Below are positions 51,317 to 60,725 of a stretch of DNA of 64,000 nucleotides, one piece after another (positions within the stretch are counted from its first letter, which is position 1; every line of letters starts with the position of its first letter). The notes beneath the pieces were generated by a model. It searched no databases. It had not been told where the DNA came from and was given only the letters and a program-made list of their open reading frames with translations. This stretch comes from Paenibacillus silvestris. GTDB lineage: Bacteria; Bacillota; Bacilli; Paenibacillales; NBRC-103111. The stretch covers positions 62,001 to 126,000 of the forward strand of contig NZ_WTUZ01000036.1 in the NCBI RefSeq assembly GCF_009882985.1, written 5' to 3'. Made by a program: the position numbers and the translations under genes.

Positions 51317-53132
51317 CGTAATCCTCCTTCCCGCCGTCGACAGGCAACCATACATCTATGGTCGTTCCATGCCCTGGTGTGCTTCGCAGCTCTACGCCAT
51401 ATTTGCTTCCGTAGAGAAGCTTCAGTCGTTGGTTAATGCTCCGCAGACCAAAAGACTCCTCCTCCGATTCCTCCGCTTGGAGGAATTGCTCAATCTCTTT
51501 CAAACGGTCCTCCGTTATCCCATTTCCGTTGTCGATCACTTGAACGTGCAGGAATTCCTCCATTTGATTCACCCGAATGTGCAGCTCATTATCGGTGCTC
51601 TCACTCCGCAACCCATGCACGATATAATTTTCAATAATAGGCTGCAGCGACATTTTCATGATACGAATAGGAGCCAGCTTCCGATCCCACTCGATGGCAT
51701 ACGTAAATTTATCTTTATATCGAATCTGAAACAGCTCTAGATATAAGCGGCAGGCTTCGAGCTCGTCCTTCAATGTGTACAGTTTCTTCTGCTGGACGAA
51801 ACTTCGGAATAACGCCGATAAGCTGTAGATCATGTCGCCAACGTCATGAGCGCCTTGAGAAATCGCCCGCATACGGATCACTTCTAGAGTATTGTATAGG
51901 AAGTGAGGATTAACGCGGGCCTGCAGGGCTGTTAATTCCGTATGTTTCTGCTTGATATCGGCCTTATACACCCGGTCGATATATTGGTTTAATTCATCGA
52001 TCATTTCGTTAAAGCTGCGGGAAATCTGGCCTAGTTCGTCCTCTCGAATGTCCTGAATCCGTGCGGTCAAATCACCTTGTTTGACCTTCCGTGTGAAGCG
52101 GATAATGAGGTTCGTTCGCTTAGCGACATTCAGCACAACGAGTGATGGCAGCAAAATCGCGAAAAAAATACAAACGGCACTAATAGAAAAAATCGTGCTC
52201 CCAATTCGCCACGAAGAAGCGGAAAGCTCCTCTTTGGGCATCAGGCCGACGACGATGAAATCCCCTTTGGCTTGTGTAAGCTTCGACACATAATTCGTTT
52301 TATTCATATCGCTGCGCTCGTACATCGCATTCACTTCATCCATATTTGGGTAAAGCTGTCCATAGTACCGATCAGAGGAGTCGAACAGTACGCCTCCCTC
52401 TGATGACAATACGAGAATCGTTCCCTTCAAATCTTTTTGCTCAGGGGATAACACTTTCCAAATACTATCGGAGCTGAAGTACACGAGCTGCTGACCTATA
52501 TTTTTCAAAGTTTGCCTATCATTAATCGGTGATCGTACGGCATATAGGTGGTTGTCCCACTGATCCGCGGCTTCGCGCACCCAAATATTCGGCAGTGAGA
52601 CACTTTTACTATCAAGCGCCATAACTTCCGGAATATAAGAGTGCGCCGCATCCGTGGTAATCATCCGCATCGGCCGATTATGGCTTAATACATATAAGAC
52701 CTGCTGTTCCACGCTGTACAACATCACATTGCGAATATCCTCGTCATCTTCCACGTGGTTTTTGAAGTACTCCAAACCATCATTCCATGTACTGTTTCCG
52801 CCTAAATTATTCTGCTCAAGGCTATGCTGCACATATTCTTGAAAAGGATGCTGCAGCATGAAAGACACGCCAGCAGCCAGCGAACTATCCCGATATAATC
52901 CAAATAGAATCGCCTGCGCCGAATCATACTTCTGCCCTAAATAATTGTTCACATTCATCATGGCCTTCTTTTGTACATCCAGCTCACGATTGATCGCGGC
53001 TTGCGACATCGAGTGATACATGAAAAAGGAAAAGGAAATGATCGTAATAATCGTAATTAATGAGAACAGGAGCAGCAGTCTCATGAACAAGTTATTTTTC
53101 AAGTAAGCTAGGTAAATCTTCACGAACCCCAT
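51309..53132 (-). CDS. YesM-type membrane sensor histidine kinase
   Basis: The protein has 607 residues. A membrane segment near 15-35, an extracellular sensor of about 260 residues, a second membrane segment, a HAMP domain (near 345), the His_kinase motif RVNPHFLYNTLEVIRM and a HATPase domain with DNGNGI are all visible. The ATG follows GGAGATGATTGTCTG. Its stop overlaps the regulator start by 8 bases. It senses an external signal, presumably the mannoside. Confidence 0.93.
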   Translation of the reverse strand: MGFVKIYLAYLKNNLFMRLLLLFSLITIITIISFSFFMYHSMSQAAINRELDVQKKAMMNVNNYLGQKYDSAQAILFGLYRDSSLAAGVSFMLQHPFQEYVQHSLEQNNLGGNSTWNDGLEYFKNHVEDDEDIRNVMLYSVEQQVLYVLSHNRPMRMITTDAAHSYIPEVMALDSKSVSLPNIWVREAADQWDNHLYAVRSPINDRQTLKNIGQQLVYFSSDSIWKVLSPEQKDLKGTILVLSSEGGVLFDSSDRYYGQLYPNMDEVNAMYERSDMNKTNYVSKLTQAKGDFIVVGLMPKEELSASSWRIGSTIFSISAVCIFFAILLPSLVVLNVAKRTNLIIRFTRKVKQGDLTARIQDIREDELGQISRSFNEMIDELNQYIDRVYKADIKQKHTELTALQARVNPHFLYNTLEVIRMRAISQGAHDVGDMIYSLSALFRSFVQQKKLYTLKDELEACRLYLELFQIRYKDKFTYAIEWDRKLAPIRIMKMSLQPIIENYIVHGLRSESTDNELHIRVNQMEEFLHVQVIDNGNGITEDRLKEIEQFLQAEESEEESFGLRSINQRLKLLYGSKYGVELRSTPGHGTTIDVWLPVDGGKEDYDV

Positions 53133-53214
53133 CAGACAATCATCTCCTGCTGTTAATCGGGTTCATTATAACATGTTGGGGGCCGCACAGGAAAACAGAA
53201 GGATTAGCCAGCCA

Positions 53215-55170
53215 TCACTTCTCTTTTACCCAGACGGACATTTCACCGCGCCCCCTGTTGGCCCATGCATAATACGGAATAAACTTGGCAACAACCTCTT
53301 TCAGATGTGATTCCGCGCTGGCCATGTACAATTGGTCTCCCCATTCACTTGTTTCTAACCGATTGGCAGGTGCGGTGATGGTCTTTAGGCCGCCTAAAAC
53401 CTCTGGCTCAAATTGAATCTGATAGTCCGGTTGCCGCTGCAAGAGCACTTGATGCAGATTCGGGCCATTGTCGGCTTCTTCCATGCAATACACAAGCGGT
53501 CCGCGTTGAAGTGCTACTTTCCCAATGGTTTCACGCACCTGAGGATGACCTGTCATCCGATGAACCGGCATCGAAAGATCTAGTTCTACGTGATCGTTTG
53601 GCTGCCATTTTCTCTGGATGTAGGCGTAGCCATTCTCACAAACATCAGAAAGTGACACCGATTCATTTTGAACCATCAGCTTCGCCTCCCGGCACCATTT
53701 TGGTATGCGCAGCGCTAAGGTGAACTCAGTCTCCTGCTCGACATCTATGTGAAAACGAACATGCCCTTCCCAAGGAAATTGCGACTCCTGCTCAATCTTT
53801 ACCTGCTGCCCCTCCATATCCACAGTGGCTTGATTGCCAATATACAAATTCGCATAGATTGTTCGTCCTTGAATGTTATACACATAATGACCTAACGAAG
53901 CTAGCAAACGCGCAATATTCGGTGGGCAGCAAGCACACCCGAACCATCCTTGCCGCTCTGCCTTCACATGATTCACCGTATGATTCTTCCCGATGGCATC
54001 CGGCCACACTTCTAACGGGTTCACATAGAAGAATCGCTTCCCATCACGTGACATTCCACTGATGACGGTATTGTAGAGAGCTTGCTCCATGACATCCGCG
54101 TACTCGCTTCTTGCCTCAATTTGCAGCATGCGCTGAGCGAAGAAAATCAAACCAATCGAAGCACAGGTCTCTGCATAAGCTGTATCGTTAGGCAGATCAT
54201 AATCAAGCGAAAATGCCTCGCCATATTCCATCGAACCAATTGCACCAGTAATATACATTCGCTTACTGACAATGTTTCTCCATAATCGACGGCAAGCATC
54301 AAGCAGTTCAGCATCCCCTGTTTCCGCCGCTACATCAGCCATCCCCGTGCACATATAAACGGCGCGAACCGCATGCCCCTCTGCTGTGTCTTGATCACGA
54401 ATCGGTTTATGAGCTTGACTGTAAGCACGGTCATGAACAATATCTAACGCTGGGAAATGGACCTTTCCATTCCGGCGATGATACTCCATTTCATAAAAGC
54501 TCGGCTCTTTCCCTCTTTCATCCAGAAAGAACTGACTTAATCGCAAATATCTCTCATTCTGTGTGACATTGTACAGTTTTACAAGCGCTAACTCAATTTC
54601 CTGATGCCCGTCATACCCATTCAATTGGTCCGGCCCTGCCCCGAATACCTGGTCTATGCAGTCAGCTAGACGGCAAGCCACATCAAGCACCTTACTCTTC
54701 CCAGTCGACTTGTAGTAAGCAACGGCTGCTTCAATAAAATGACCCGCACAATACAACTCATGACACTCGGCAAGATTCGTCCATCTATTCTCAGGTTCTT
54801 TGAGCGTAAAGTAGGTGTTCAAGTAGCCATCCTTCTGCTGCGCTCTGGCAATAATATCGATGACCTCATCCGTCAATTGTTCCAAAGCTGGGTCCTTGCT
54901 TGTCTCCAATAAATAACTTACAGCTTCTAACCATTTCGAAACATCGCTGTCCTGAAATACCATGCCATAGAACTCGCCAGACTCCAATCCAGCTGCAATT
55001 TTAAAATTTTTCATCGCATGGCTTGGCTCTGCTCCCTCAATTCGGTCATTCAACGCTTCCCATTGATAGGGAACAACAACTTCACGAACCAAACGGATAT
55101 ACTCGGACCAGAAATCATCCGTAATCTGAATTTGTTTGAGTGGAACAGGTCTTGCAATGGACAAAGTCAT
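53215..55170 (-). CDS. GH127 beta-L-arabinofuranosidase (intracellular)
   Basis: The protein has 651 residues from the ATG at 55170, preceded by AAAGGGGAG; a longer start at 55230 lies in the terminator-side spacer. The family zinc-thiolate site is complete: YAETCASIGLI gives the Glu and first Cys, and WFGCACCPPN gives the nucleophile-bearing Cys pair. There is no signal peptide, so it should act on imported beta-arabinooligosaccharides. It lies just downstream of the secreted GH51 gene, separated by a terminator. Confidence 0.95.
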   Translation of the reverse strand: MTLSIARPVPLKQIQITDDFWSEYIRLVREVVVPYQWEALNDRIEGAEPSHAMKNFKIAAGLESGEFYGMVFQDSDVSKWLEAVSYLLETSKDPALEQLTDEVIDIIARAQQKDGYLNTYFTLKEPENRWTNLAECHELYCAGHFIEAAVAYYKSTGKSKVLDVACRLADCIDQVFGAGPDQLNGYDGHQEIELALVKLYNVTQNERYLRLSQFFLDERGKEPSFYEMEYHRRNGKVHFPALDIVHDRAYSQAHKPIRDQDTAEGHAVRAVYMCTGMADVAAETGDAELLDACRRLWRNIVSKRMYITGAIGSMEYGEAFSLDYDLPNDTAYAETCASIGLIFFAQRMLQIEARSEYADVMEQALYNTVISGMSRDGKRFFYVNPLEVWPDAIGKNHTVNHVKAERQGWFGCACCPPNIARLLASLGHYVYNIQGRTIYANLYIGNQATVDMEGQQVKIEQESQFPWEGHVRFHIDVEQETEFTLALRIPKWCREAKLMVQNESVSLSDVCENGYAYIQRKWQPNDHVELDLSMPVHRMTGHPQVRETIGKVALQRGPLVYCMEEADNGPNLHQVLLQRQPDYQIQFEPEVLGGLKTITAPANRLETSEWGDQLYMASAESHLKEVVAKFIPYYAWANRGRGEMSVWVKEK

Positions 55171-55205
55171 GTATGAGCTCCCCTTTGTTTTCCTAATAGG
55201 ATCAA

Positions 55206-55253
55206 TAAAAATCACAGGTAGACCCGCCATCCTTAGATGACAGGTCTGCCCTG
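55206..55253 (-). terminator. Terminator of the GH51-dockerin gene
   Basis: AGACC/GGTCT and CATC/GATG segments of a long imperfect hairpin are followed by TGATTTTTATTG on the minus strand. Confidence 0.75.
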
Positions 55254-55263
55254 CTGCAATCGA

Positions 55264-58200
55264 TTATTCCTGAGTTAACCAGTCATCCAGAATCATTCTT
55301 GCCACTGCCGCAAGCACCTGAATGTCAATAACACCTCTGTGATAAATATCTGCTTTCTCAATTAGAGGCCAGTCCGCATCCGTGGACTTCGTTCCGTAGT
55401 ACTTAGAAATTAAGGACAAGTCATTCAAAGTAATCCTTGTTTCACCAGGGATTAATGTAAGGAATGTGGTCATGTACGTTTGTACGGCAGCTTGCAAGCT
55501 GATTACTGCTGCGTCCACTTGACCTTGCGAAGAAGATGAGCTGTTAGCAATTGCTTGAGCACTGCTGATTGCTGCCTGCAAGGCTGATCTCGCTGCTGCT
55601 GGATACGAACCGATCGTTGTGCCTTCCTTCGTCGTATCAAGCTTGGTTTGTGCTTGCGTAATTGCTGCGTTCAGTGCCGCTGTATCGACGTTTTGAGTAT
55701 TAACTGTTAGTTGGAAGGTATGAGTGGCGCCTTCTACAGTTCTACCTACACCGTCTTTCGATATTTCGAAGTCAGAGATGTACACGCTAGTTGTTACCGT
55801 CTCGCTTACTGCTTGAGCACGAGAGTGCACGGTTAAAAGCGGGCCAGATTCGCTGACTTCGTTACTCGATCCCTCACCAGCCATTAGGATCATAATTTGG
55901 CCTTTATCCGCTTTTACACCTGTATCCAACACTCGGAAATTGGATCTTACGGCGCTGAGCACATTGTCTGCCAACGACAGCGTGCCGTTGTTGTTCGTTT
56001 TTGTTTCGAATTGTACTTTGCTTGGGTCGTAATTCAGCACCAAATTCAAAGTCGTGAAGCTGGTACGCAGTTTATTCACCCCAATGCTCAGATCAAAACT
56101 CTGAGAGCTGCCAACGGAAGAAGGACCCGTTAATGTCGCTGCCGTGGTACCTGCTGATAGGACCGTTACATTCGCTTTTGCTTGAACAGCTGTTCCTTGA
56201 ACTGTACCATTGACAGCAAATGTGCCCTCTTGTGCATACTTGGCTGGGTCAACCGCATCCCACGTGACATTGACACTCGATGTTGAGGAATCGCTATACA
56301 CGGCTGTTACAACAGAGGGCAGTACTGGAGCTGTTCCCGCTTCTGTAGTGACTTGAAGCTCGTTAATGCTTGCAATTTGCTTCCCTTGATAGAGGGTCTG
56401 AACTTCTTGTGGACTCTTATCCAAATTATAGATTTGGAAATCATCCATCACTCCGCCTTTTAATGCTGCGCCATCCGAATAACCGCTAACGCCAATTAGT
56501 TTAGGGTCGTTAGTTGGCGTGATGCTATTCAGAGCTCCCTCAACCACTACCTGCTGGGCAGCACCATTTTTGTAGATAGCGCTTTGCTTGGTAACGGAGT
56601 TAAAGGTGAACGCAACATGCGTCCATTCATTTAATGGGAAAAAGGTATTCGGTGTCTGAGCGACCTTGAATAAGTTCGTCCCGTCAATCATCATGACAAT
56701 CGCGCCATTGAGTGTAATGAAGAAGCCTTGACCCGCATAGTTGCCACTTGGCTTGAACCATGCGACAACTTGTTCGCCGCTAATGCTGGCTGTGCGCTTG
56801 AACCAGAAGGAAACCGTAATATCCGCCGGCTGCAAATCTCGGCTGGTGCCGGCGTCAATTTTGCCGCCGTTCAGGTTCAATCCAGCGCCGTCATGACCTC
56901 CAGCTACCCAAGCAGCCGATCCTCCCGCCGTCGTTTTCAATGTCCCGGTATTCCCTTTATTTGACGAATCCGTTAGCGTCGTTCCGCTGCCCTCGTCAAA
57001 TTTGTACCAGAGCATTAAGTCTGTTCCTGCCGCCGGGCCTGGTGTTACAGTCACATTCGCTACGGCTTTCAGCGTCGTACTTGCCACCGTTCCTTCCACC
57101 GTGAAAGTTCCTGCTTGTGCATACTTCGCAGCATCAGGCTGCTCCCATGTGACCGCAACATAATCATTGCTCTGATCAGAGTAGAGAGCTTTCACAGTAC
57201 TTGGCAAGAACGGCGCTACCCCCGCTCTGGTAGAGACAGAAACTGGGTCGATGCTTGTTAAAGTCGGCGTCGCAATAACCGTTACGATCGCCATTGCTTT
57301 CTCAGATGTACTAGGGACTACACCGTTTACAATAAATACATTGCCGATTGTAGAGAACTTAGAAACATCTACAGGATCCCAAGTAACTGCTACTTTCGTC
57401 GTCGTACCATTTTTGAGAATGGCTGTTACGGAAGTTGGTAATTTCGGTGATTTGTTTACTACAGCATCAAGTGTGATACATGGAATACTAAGAATGTCGA
57501 GTGGATTCTCGCCTGTTGTGTGTAAACGCAGAACCGTTACCGAATATTTAGGCAAACTATAGTCGAATAACGGACTTACCGCAGAGATTGCCTTTGTTTG
57601 CGGGGCAACTTTTGTTGGATTCGCTAACGAGTTTTCGTCTGTCAAAGCGTTAGCAGCAAGTACCGTTTCCGTTCCTTCCATGGATAGGTTAGCAGCGTTA
57701 ATCCCATCTAAATGAATACGAGTGTTTTGTGCGGCACTAGAATTGTTTACTAGTTTCACAACAATATCGCCAGTTGTAAGGTCCTTGCTGACGGCCGAAT
57801 AGACACCCGCTAGGGCACTCGCATTAGGTTTGGATAGTGTGCTAGGCAGTACATAAGAGCTCTTGCTCGTGTTGCTGCTAAATATTTTCTGAACCTGATA
57901 AGACGTCGTTCCATAGGACTGTGAGTTATTAAAGAAAATGAGATCTGGCCACCATTGTGTGTACGTATTTCCTCCTGCGCTTCCGAGCTTGGCAAAAGTT
58001 GGTGCATAAGAAGCGAACTTCACAATGTCCCCATTGCGCTCTAAACCGGTCATATACGCCGCTTCGGCAAGCGCGCCTTTCATGGAGTTGCCCGTATTGC
58101 CATCCCCATTATTGGCTGCGCCAGCATCATTTTTCACCGCATATTCGCCTACAAATACTTGCTTGGAATTACGGTCATAACTATCATACCTGTTGGTGTT

Positions 58201-59616
58201 GTTCAGCATAAAGGAGGCATTCGTGTAATAATGCTCATCGATGACTTCCGCTCGGCCTTTCCCTTTGCTTGGGTCGTTCATCCAATTCCAGCCTGCGGCT
58301 ACATCCGCACTGCCGCCAGTTGAAAAAATGAGATTCATATACGGATATTTGGCTTTGATCGCATCGTAGAACAAGGGATATCGATCATAATAATCCTGTC
58401 CCCAATGTTCGTTGCCAAGGCTCATATACTTCAGATTGAACGGAGCCGGATGCCCGGCAGCAGCGCGCTTAGCGCCCCATACCGTGGAAATATCGCCATT
58501 GGCATACTCGATGAGATCTAACGCATCCTGAATGAAAGGTTGAATTTGATTCAGCGGTGTATTAGGACCACCGACCAGAAATTGCTCTACCATGCCGACG
58601 TTAACAACCGGCAGCGGCTCCGAACCGAGATCCTCAGCCAACTGGAAGTATTCATAGAAACCTAAGCCGCCCGATTGATTTTGAGTTAGCGCAGCCCCTT
58701 TCTCACCCCGGTTTGCCGTTGACCAGAAGTTGATGTTGTTAGGACGCTCTGCTACATCCCCAATGGTGTTTTTCCAGTTGTACGCATTGGCCATATTTTT
58801 ACCGCCAACAATAGCGCCGCCTGGAAATCTTAGAAATTTGGGATTCATATCAGCAAGCATTTGCACAAGATCCGGTCTAAGCCCACCAGGACGATTTTTC
58901 CATGTTTTCTGCGGGAACAGAGAAACCATATCGATATCCATCCGGCCGATATTTTTTGTTTTTATAAACAGCTTTGCATTTGTTGCAGAACCAGTCGCTT
59001 GAATCGTTGCCGTGACCTTTTGCCAGGCGTTCGTAACCTCAGAACCAGCAATTTGCGCTTCCCCATAGGATTGTGTCCCTGCCTGGTCCATGATACTGAC
59101 CGTCAGAGGTTCCGCTAACGCATCACCGCTGCGCAAGTACACGGAGAAATCGTAATTGTCTCCATTCTTAATGGCCATGCCGTCATAACCATCATTAGAG
59201 AAGCCAACGCCATCACCAGGCGCAGTGACAGTCAGTTGCAGGTAAGTGGGATTTTTCGCATTTAAGGGCGCTGTTTTCTGTGCGGTAATCGTGCCAGTAC
59301 CCGCTCCAGTTTGTATCAATTTCCAGGCAAAAAGGGGCGCAGGTGTGGAATTAGCCGTACTTCCCGTAGCGGATAGAAATTCGAATGATCGGTTCTCAAC
59401 AAGCTCGGCATATAGCCCTCCGTCACCAGCGTAGTTAATATCCTCTAGAAATATCCCGTTTAAGTTCGGGCTTATGGTGGCTCCACGCTGCGCTGTGTTT
59501 ACATCCAGTTGGTAATCAACAGGGTCGGCTGCAAGAACCGTTCCGGTGGATGCTATCATAGGAGCCGCAATCACGAGAGACATGAATGCCGAACATACTT
59601 TAGTCAAAAGTTTCAC
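55264..59616 (-). CDS. Secreted GH51 arabinofuranosidase with cohesin-FIVAR-dockerin tail
   Basis: The protein has 1450 residues and starts at GTG (59616) after AAAGGTGATGTAGC. Signal peptide 1-30; GH51 fold with a CBM4_9-like insert (about 90-235); acid/base Glu403 in SLGNEHWG; nucleophile Glu491 in FVGEYAV; C-terminal GH51 beta domain to about 700. Then two Big_4 immunoglobulin-like repeats (705-857), a laminin-G domain (865-1077), a third Big_4 (1080-1152), cohesin (1158-1305), FIVAR (1308-1385) and dockerin (1390-1446). The dockerin is degenerate: the first loop lacks the D-x-N-x-D-G start, and the second reads DIYHRGVIDIQV with Tyr, Arg and Val at usual Asn/Asp positions. It should release L-arabinofuranose outside the cell. 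Confidence 0.93.
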   Translation of the reverse strand: MKLLTKVCSAFMSLVIAAPMIASTGTVLAADPVDYQLDVNTAQRGATISPNLNGIFLEDINYAGDGGLYAELVENRSFEFLSATGSTANSTPAPLFAWKLIQTGAGTGTITAQKTAPLNAKNPTYLQLTVTAPGDGVGFSNDGYDGMAIKNGDNYDFSVYLRSGDALAEPLTVSIMDQAGTQSYGEAQIAGSEVTNAWQKVTATIQATGSATNAKLFIKTKNIGRMDIDMVSLFPQKTWKNRPGGLRPDLVQMLADMNPKFLRFPGGAIVGGKNMANAYNWKNTIGDVAERPNNINFWSTANRGEKGAALTQNQSGGLGFYEYFQLAEDLGSEPLPVVNVGMVEQFLVGGPNTPLNQIQPFIQDALDLIEYANGDISTVWGAKRAAAGHPAPFNLKYMSLGNEHWGQDYYDRYPLFYDAIKAKYPYMNLIFSTGGSADVAAGWNWMNDPSKGKGRAEVIDEHYYTNASFMLNNTNRYDSYDRNSKQVFVGEYAVKNDAGAANNGDGNTGNSMKGALAEAAYMTGLERNGDIVKFASYAPTFAKLGSAGGNTYTQWWPDLIFFNNSQSYGTTSYQVQKIFSSNTSKSSYVLPSTLSKPNASALAGVYSAVSKDLTTGDIVVKLVNNSSAAQNTRIHLDGINAANLSMEGTETVLAANALTDENSLANPTKVAPQTKAISAVSPLFDYSLPKYSVTVLRLHTTGENPLDILSIPCITLDAVVNKSPKLPTSVTAILKNGTTTKVAVTWDPVDVSKFSTIGNVFIVNGVVPSTSEKAMAIVTVIATPTLTSIDPVSVSTRAGVAPFLPSTVKALYSDQSNDYVAVTWEQPDAAKYAQAGTFTVEGTVASTTLKAVANVTVTPGPAAGTDLMLWYKFDEGSGTTLTDSSNKGNTGTLKTTAGGSAAWVAGGHDGAGLNLNGGKIDAGTSRDLQPADITVSFWFKRTASISGEQVVAWFKPSGNYAGQGFFITLNGAIVMMIDGTNLFKVAQTPNTFFPLNEWTHVAFTFNSVTKQSAIYKNGAAQQVVVEGALNSITPTNDPKLIGVSGYSDGAALKGGVMDDFQIYNLDKSPQEVQTLYQGKQIASINELQVTTEAGTAPVLPSVVTAVYSDSSTSSVNVTWDAVDPAKYAQEGTFAVNGTVQGTAVQAKANVTVLSAGTTAATLTGPSSVGSSQSFDLSIGVNKLRTSFTTLNLVLNYDPSKVQFETKTNNNGTLSLADNVLSAVRSNFRVLDTGVKADKGQIMILMAGEGSSNEVSESGPLLTVHSRAQAVSETVTTSVYISDFEISKDGVGRTVEGATHTFQLTVNTQNVDTAALNAAITQAQTKLDTTKEGTTIGSYPAAARSALQAAISSAQAIANSSSSSQGQVDAAVISLQAAVQTYMTTFLTLIPGETRITLNDLSLISKYYGTKSTDADWPLIEKADIYHRGVIDIQVLAAVARMILDDWLTQE

Positions 59617-59644
59617 GCTACATCACCTTTCTATTTGACAATAA

Positions 59645-60655
59645 TCATTTCGTATCCAGCATTCTAAGGATTAGAGTTACCGCTTCGGCCCGTGTTGTAG
59701 GGTCGTTAGGAGCGAAGGCATTGTTCTCTTTTCCTTGTACTAAACCAGCCTTAGCTGCTGCTGCAACAAATCCTTTGGCATACGCTGGAATCGACTCGTG
59801 GTCAGCAAAAGACGTATTCTCGTCCAGATCTGTTTTCAAGCCGAGCACACGAACGATAGCCGTTACCATTTCCGTACGGGTAATCTGGTTATCTCCACGG
59901 AACGTGTTATCCTCATAACCGTTAATGACCTTCTGTTTAACCGCTGCTGATAAGGAATCTTTCGCCCACTGTGGAATCCTATCCAGATCGGCGAAAGTCA
60001 GCTCATTACTATCACTTGCAGGTGGCTTCAACGCACGCATTAGCATGGTGATGAACTCAGCGCGAGTTACTGGACGCTCCGGACGGAATGTTCCGTCATC
60101 ATACCCCTTGACGATGCCAAGACTAACGGCTCTCCGAATGGAAGCTTCTGCCCAGTGCTGGTCAATGTCAGTCAGGAGTACCTGGCCGATCTGAATCGTT
60201 GCCAGCGTTTCTGCTTTTTGCGAGGTCATCTTCAAATCAGAGTCGATTAATTTCACGTCTTGTATCTGAATGAGGGCATCTCCCTCTTCCATGGCCTCGA
60301 AAGTTAGCGTGAAGAACGTGATATCTCCACTCTGTCCTGGTGAAAGCCCAACCTTCGTATGTGCAAAAGTCAACTGATCCCCCTTCACAATTGGACTGAC
60401 GGTAAAGCCGGATATCGCACTCTTGCCGTCCTTAAATGACAGTCGCTTGGCATCAAATTGCAAAACGAATTCGTAAGCAAACACATCGGTCAGATTTTTA
60501 CCCTTAACGGTAACCTGCACCTCTTTGCCTGCGTTCGTTTTATCGCTCATCTCTAGGAAAAATGAAGGAGAATCTGCCGCCAACAGCGTTTGAGGCAGCA
60601 ACCAGGTAGTGAATAGCAGAAGAGCTAAGCTAAATGAAAACAATTTACGTGTCAT
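59645..60655 (-). CDS. SLH-anchored single-cohesin surface protein (B)
   Basis: The protein has 336 residues. Signal peptide 1-26; cohesin-like sandwich 29-157 (DVFAYEFVLQFDAKRL); three SLH repeats at about 160-212, 220-272 and 282-334 with TRAE, TRTE and TRAE motifs. It is a paralogue of the protein at 9001-10032 with the same layout and nearly the same length. It lies 28 bases upstream of the GH51-dockerin gene and 70 bases downstream of the large cohesin-dockerin gene, so all three are likely co-transcribed. It is the probable wall anchor for those two proteins. Confidence 0.92.
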   Translation of the reverse strand: MTRKLFSFSLALLLFTTWLLPQTLLAADSPSFFLEMSDKTNAGKEVQVTVKGKNLTDVFAYEFVLQFDAKRLSFKDGKSAISGFTVSPIVKGDQLTFAHTKVGLSPGQSGDITFFTLTFEAMEEGDALIQIQDVKLIDSDLKMTSQKAETLATIQIGQVLLTDIDQHWAEASIRRAVSLGIVKGYDDGTFRPERPVTRAEFITMLMRALKPPASDSNELTFADLDRIPQWAKDSLSAAVKQKVINGYEDNTFRGDNQITRTEMVTAIVRVLGLKTDLDENTSFADHESIPAYAKGFVAAAAKAGLVQGKENNAFAPNDPTTRAEAVTLILRMLDTK

Positions 60656-60681
60656 TAAGCAGATTTTTCCTTTCTATAAGG

Positions 60682-60717
60682 ATCGGGGAGGGGCTATAAG
60701 TCGCCTCCCTCCCCGAT
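60682..60717 (-). promoter_or_regulatory. Intercistronic hairpin upstream of SLH-cohesin B
   Basis: ATCGGGGAGGG and CCCTCCCCGAT form an 11-bp perfect GC-rich stem. No T-run follows on the minus strand, so an mRNA-stability or processing role is more likely than termination. Confidence 0.65.
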
Positions 60718-60725
60718 TCTAGTAA

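Noticed and set aside
51144..51740. Plus-strand frame of 198 residues
   Set aside because: Antisense to the second YesM/YesN pair; no family signal or ribosome site.
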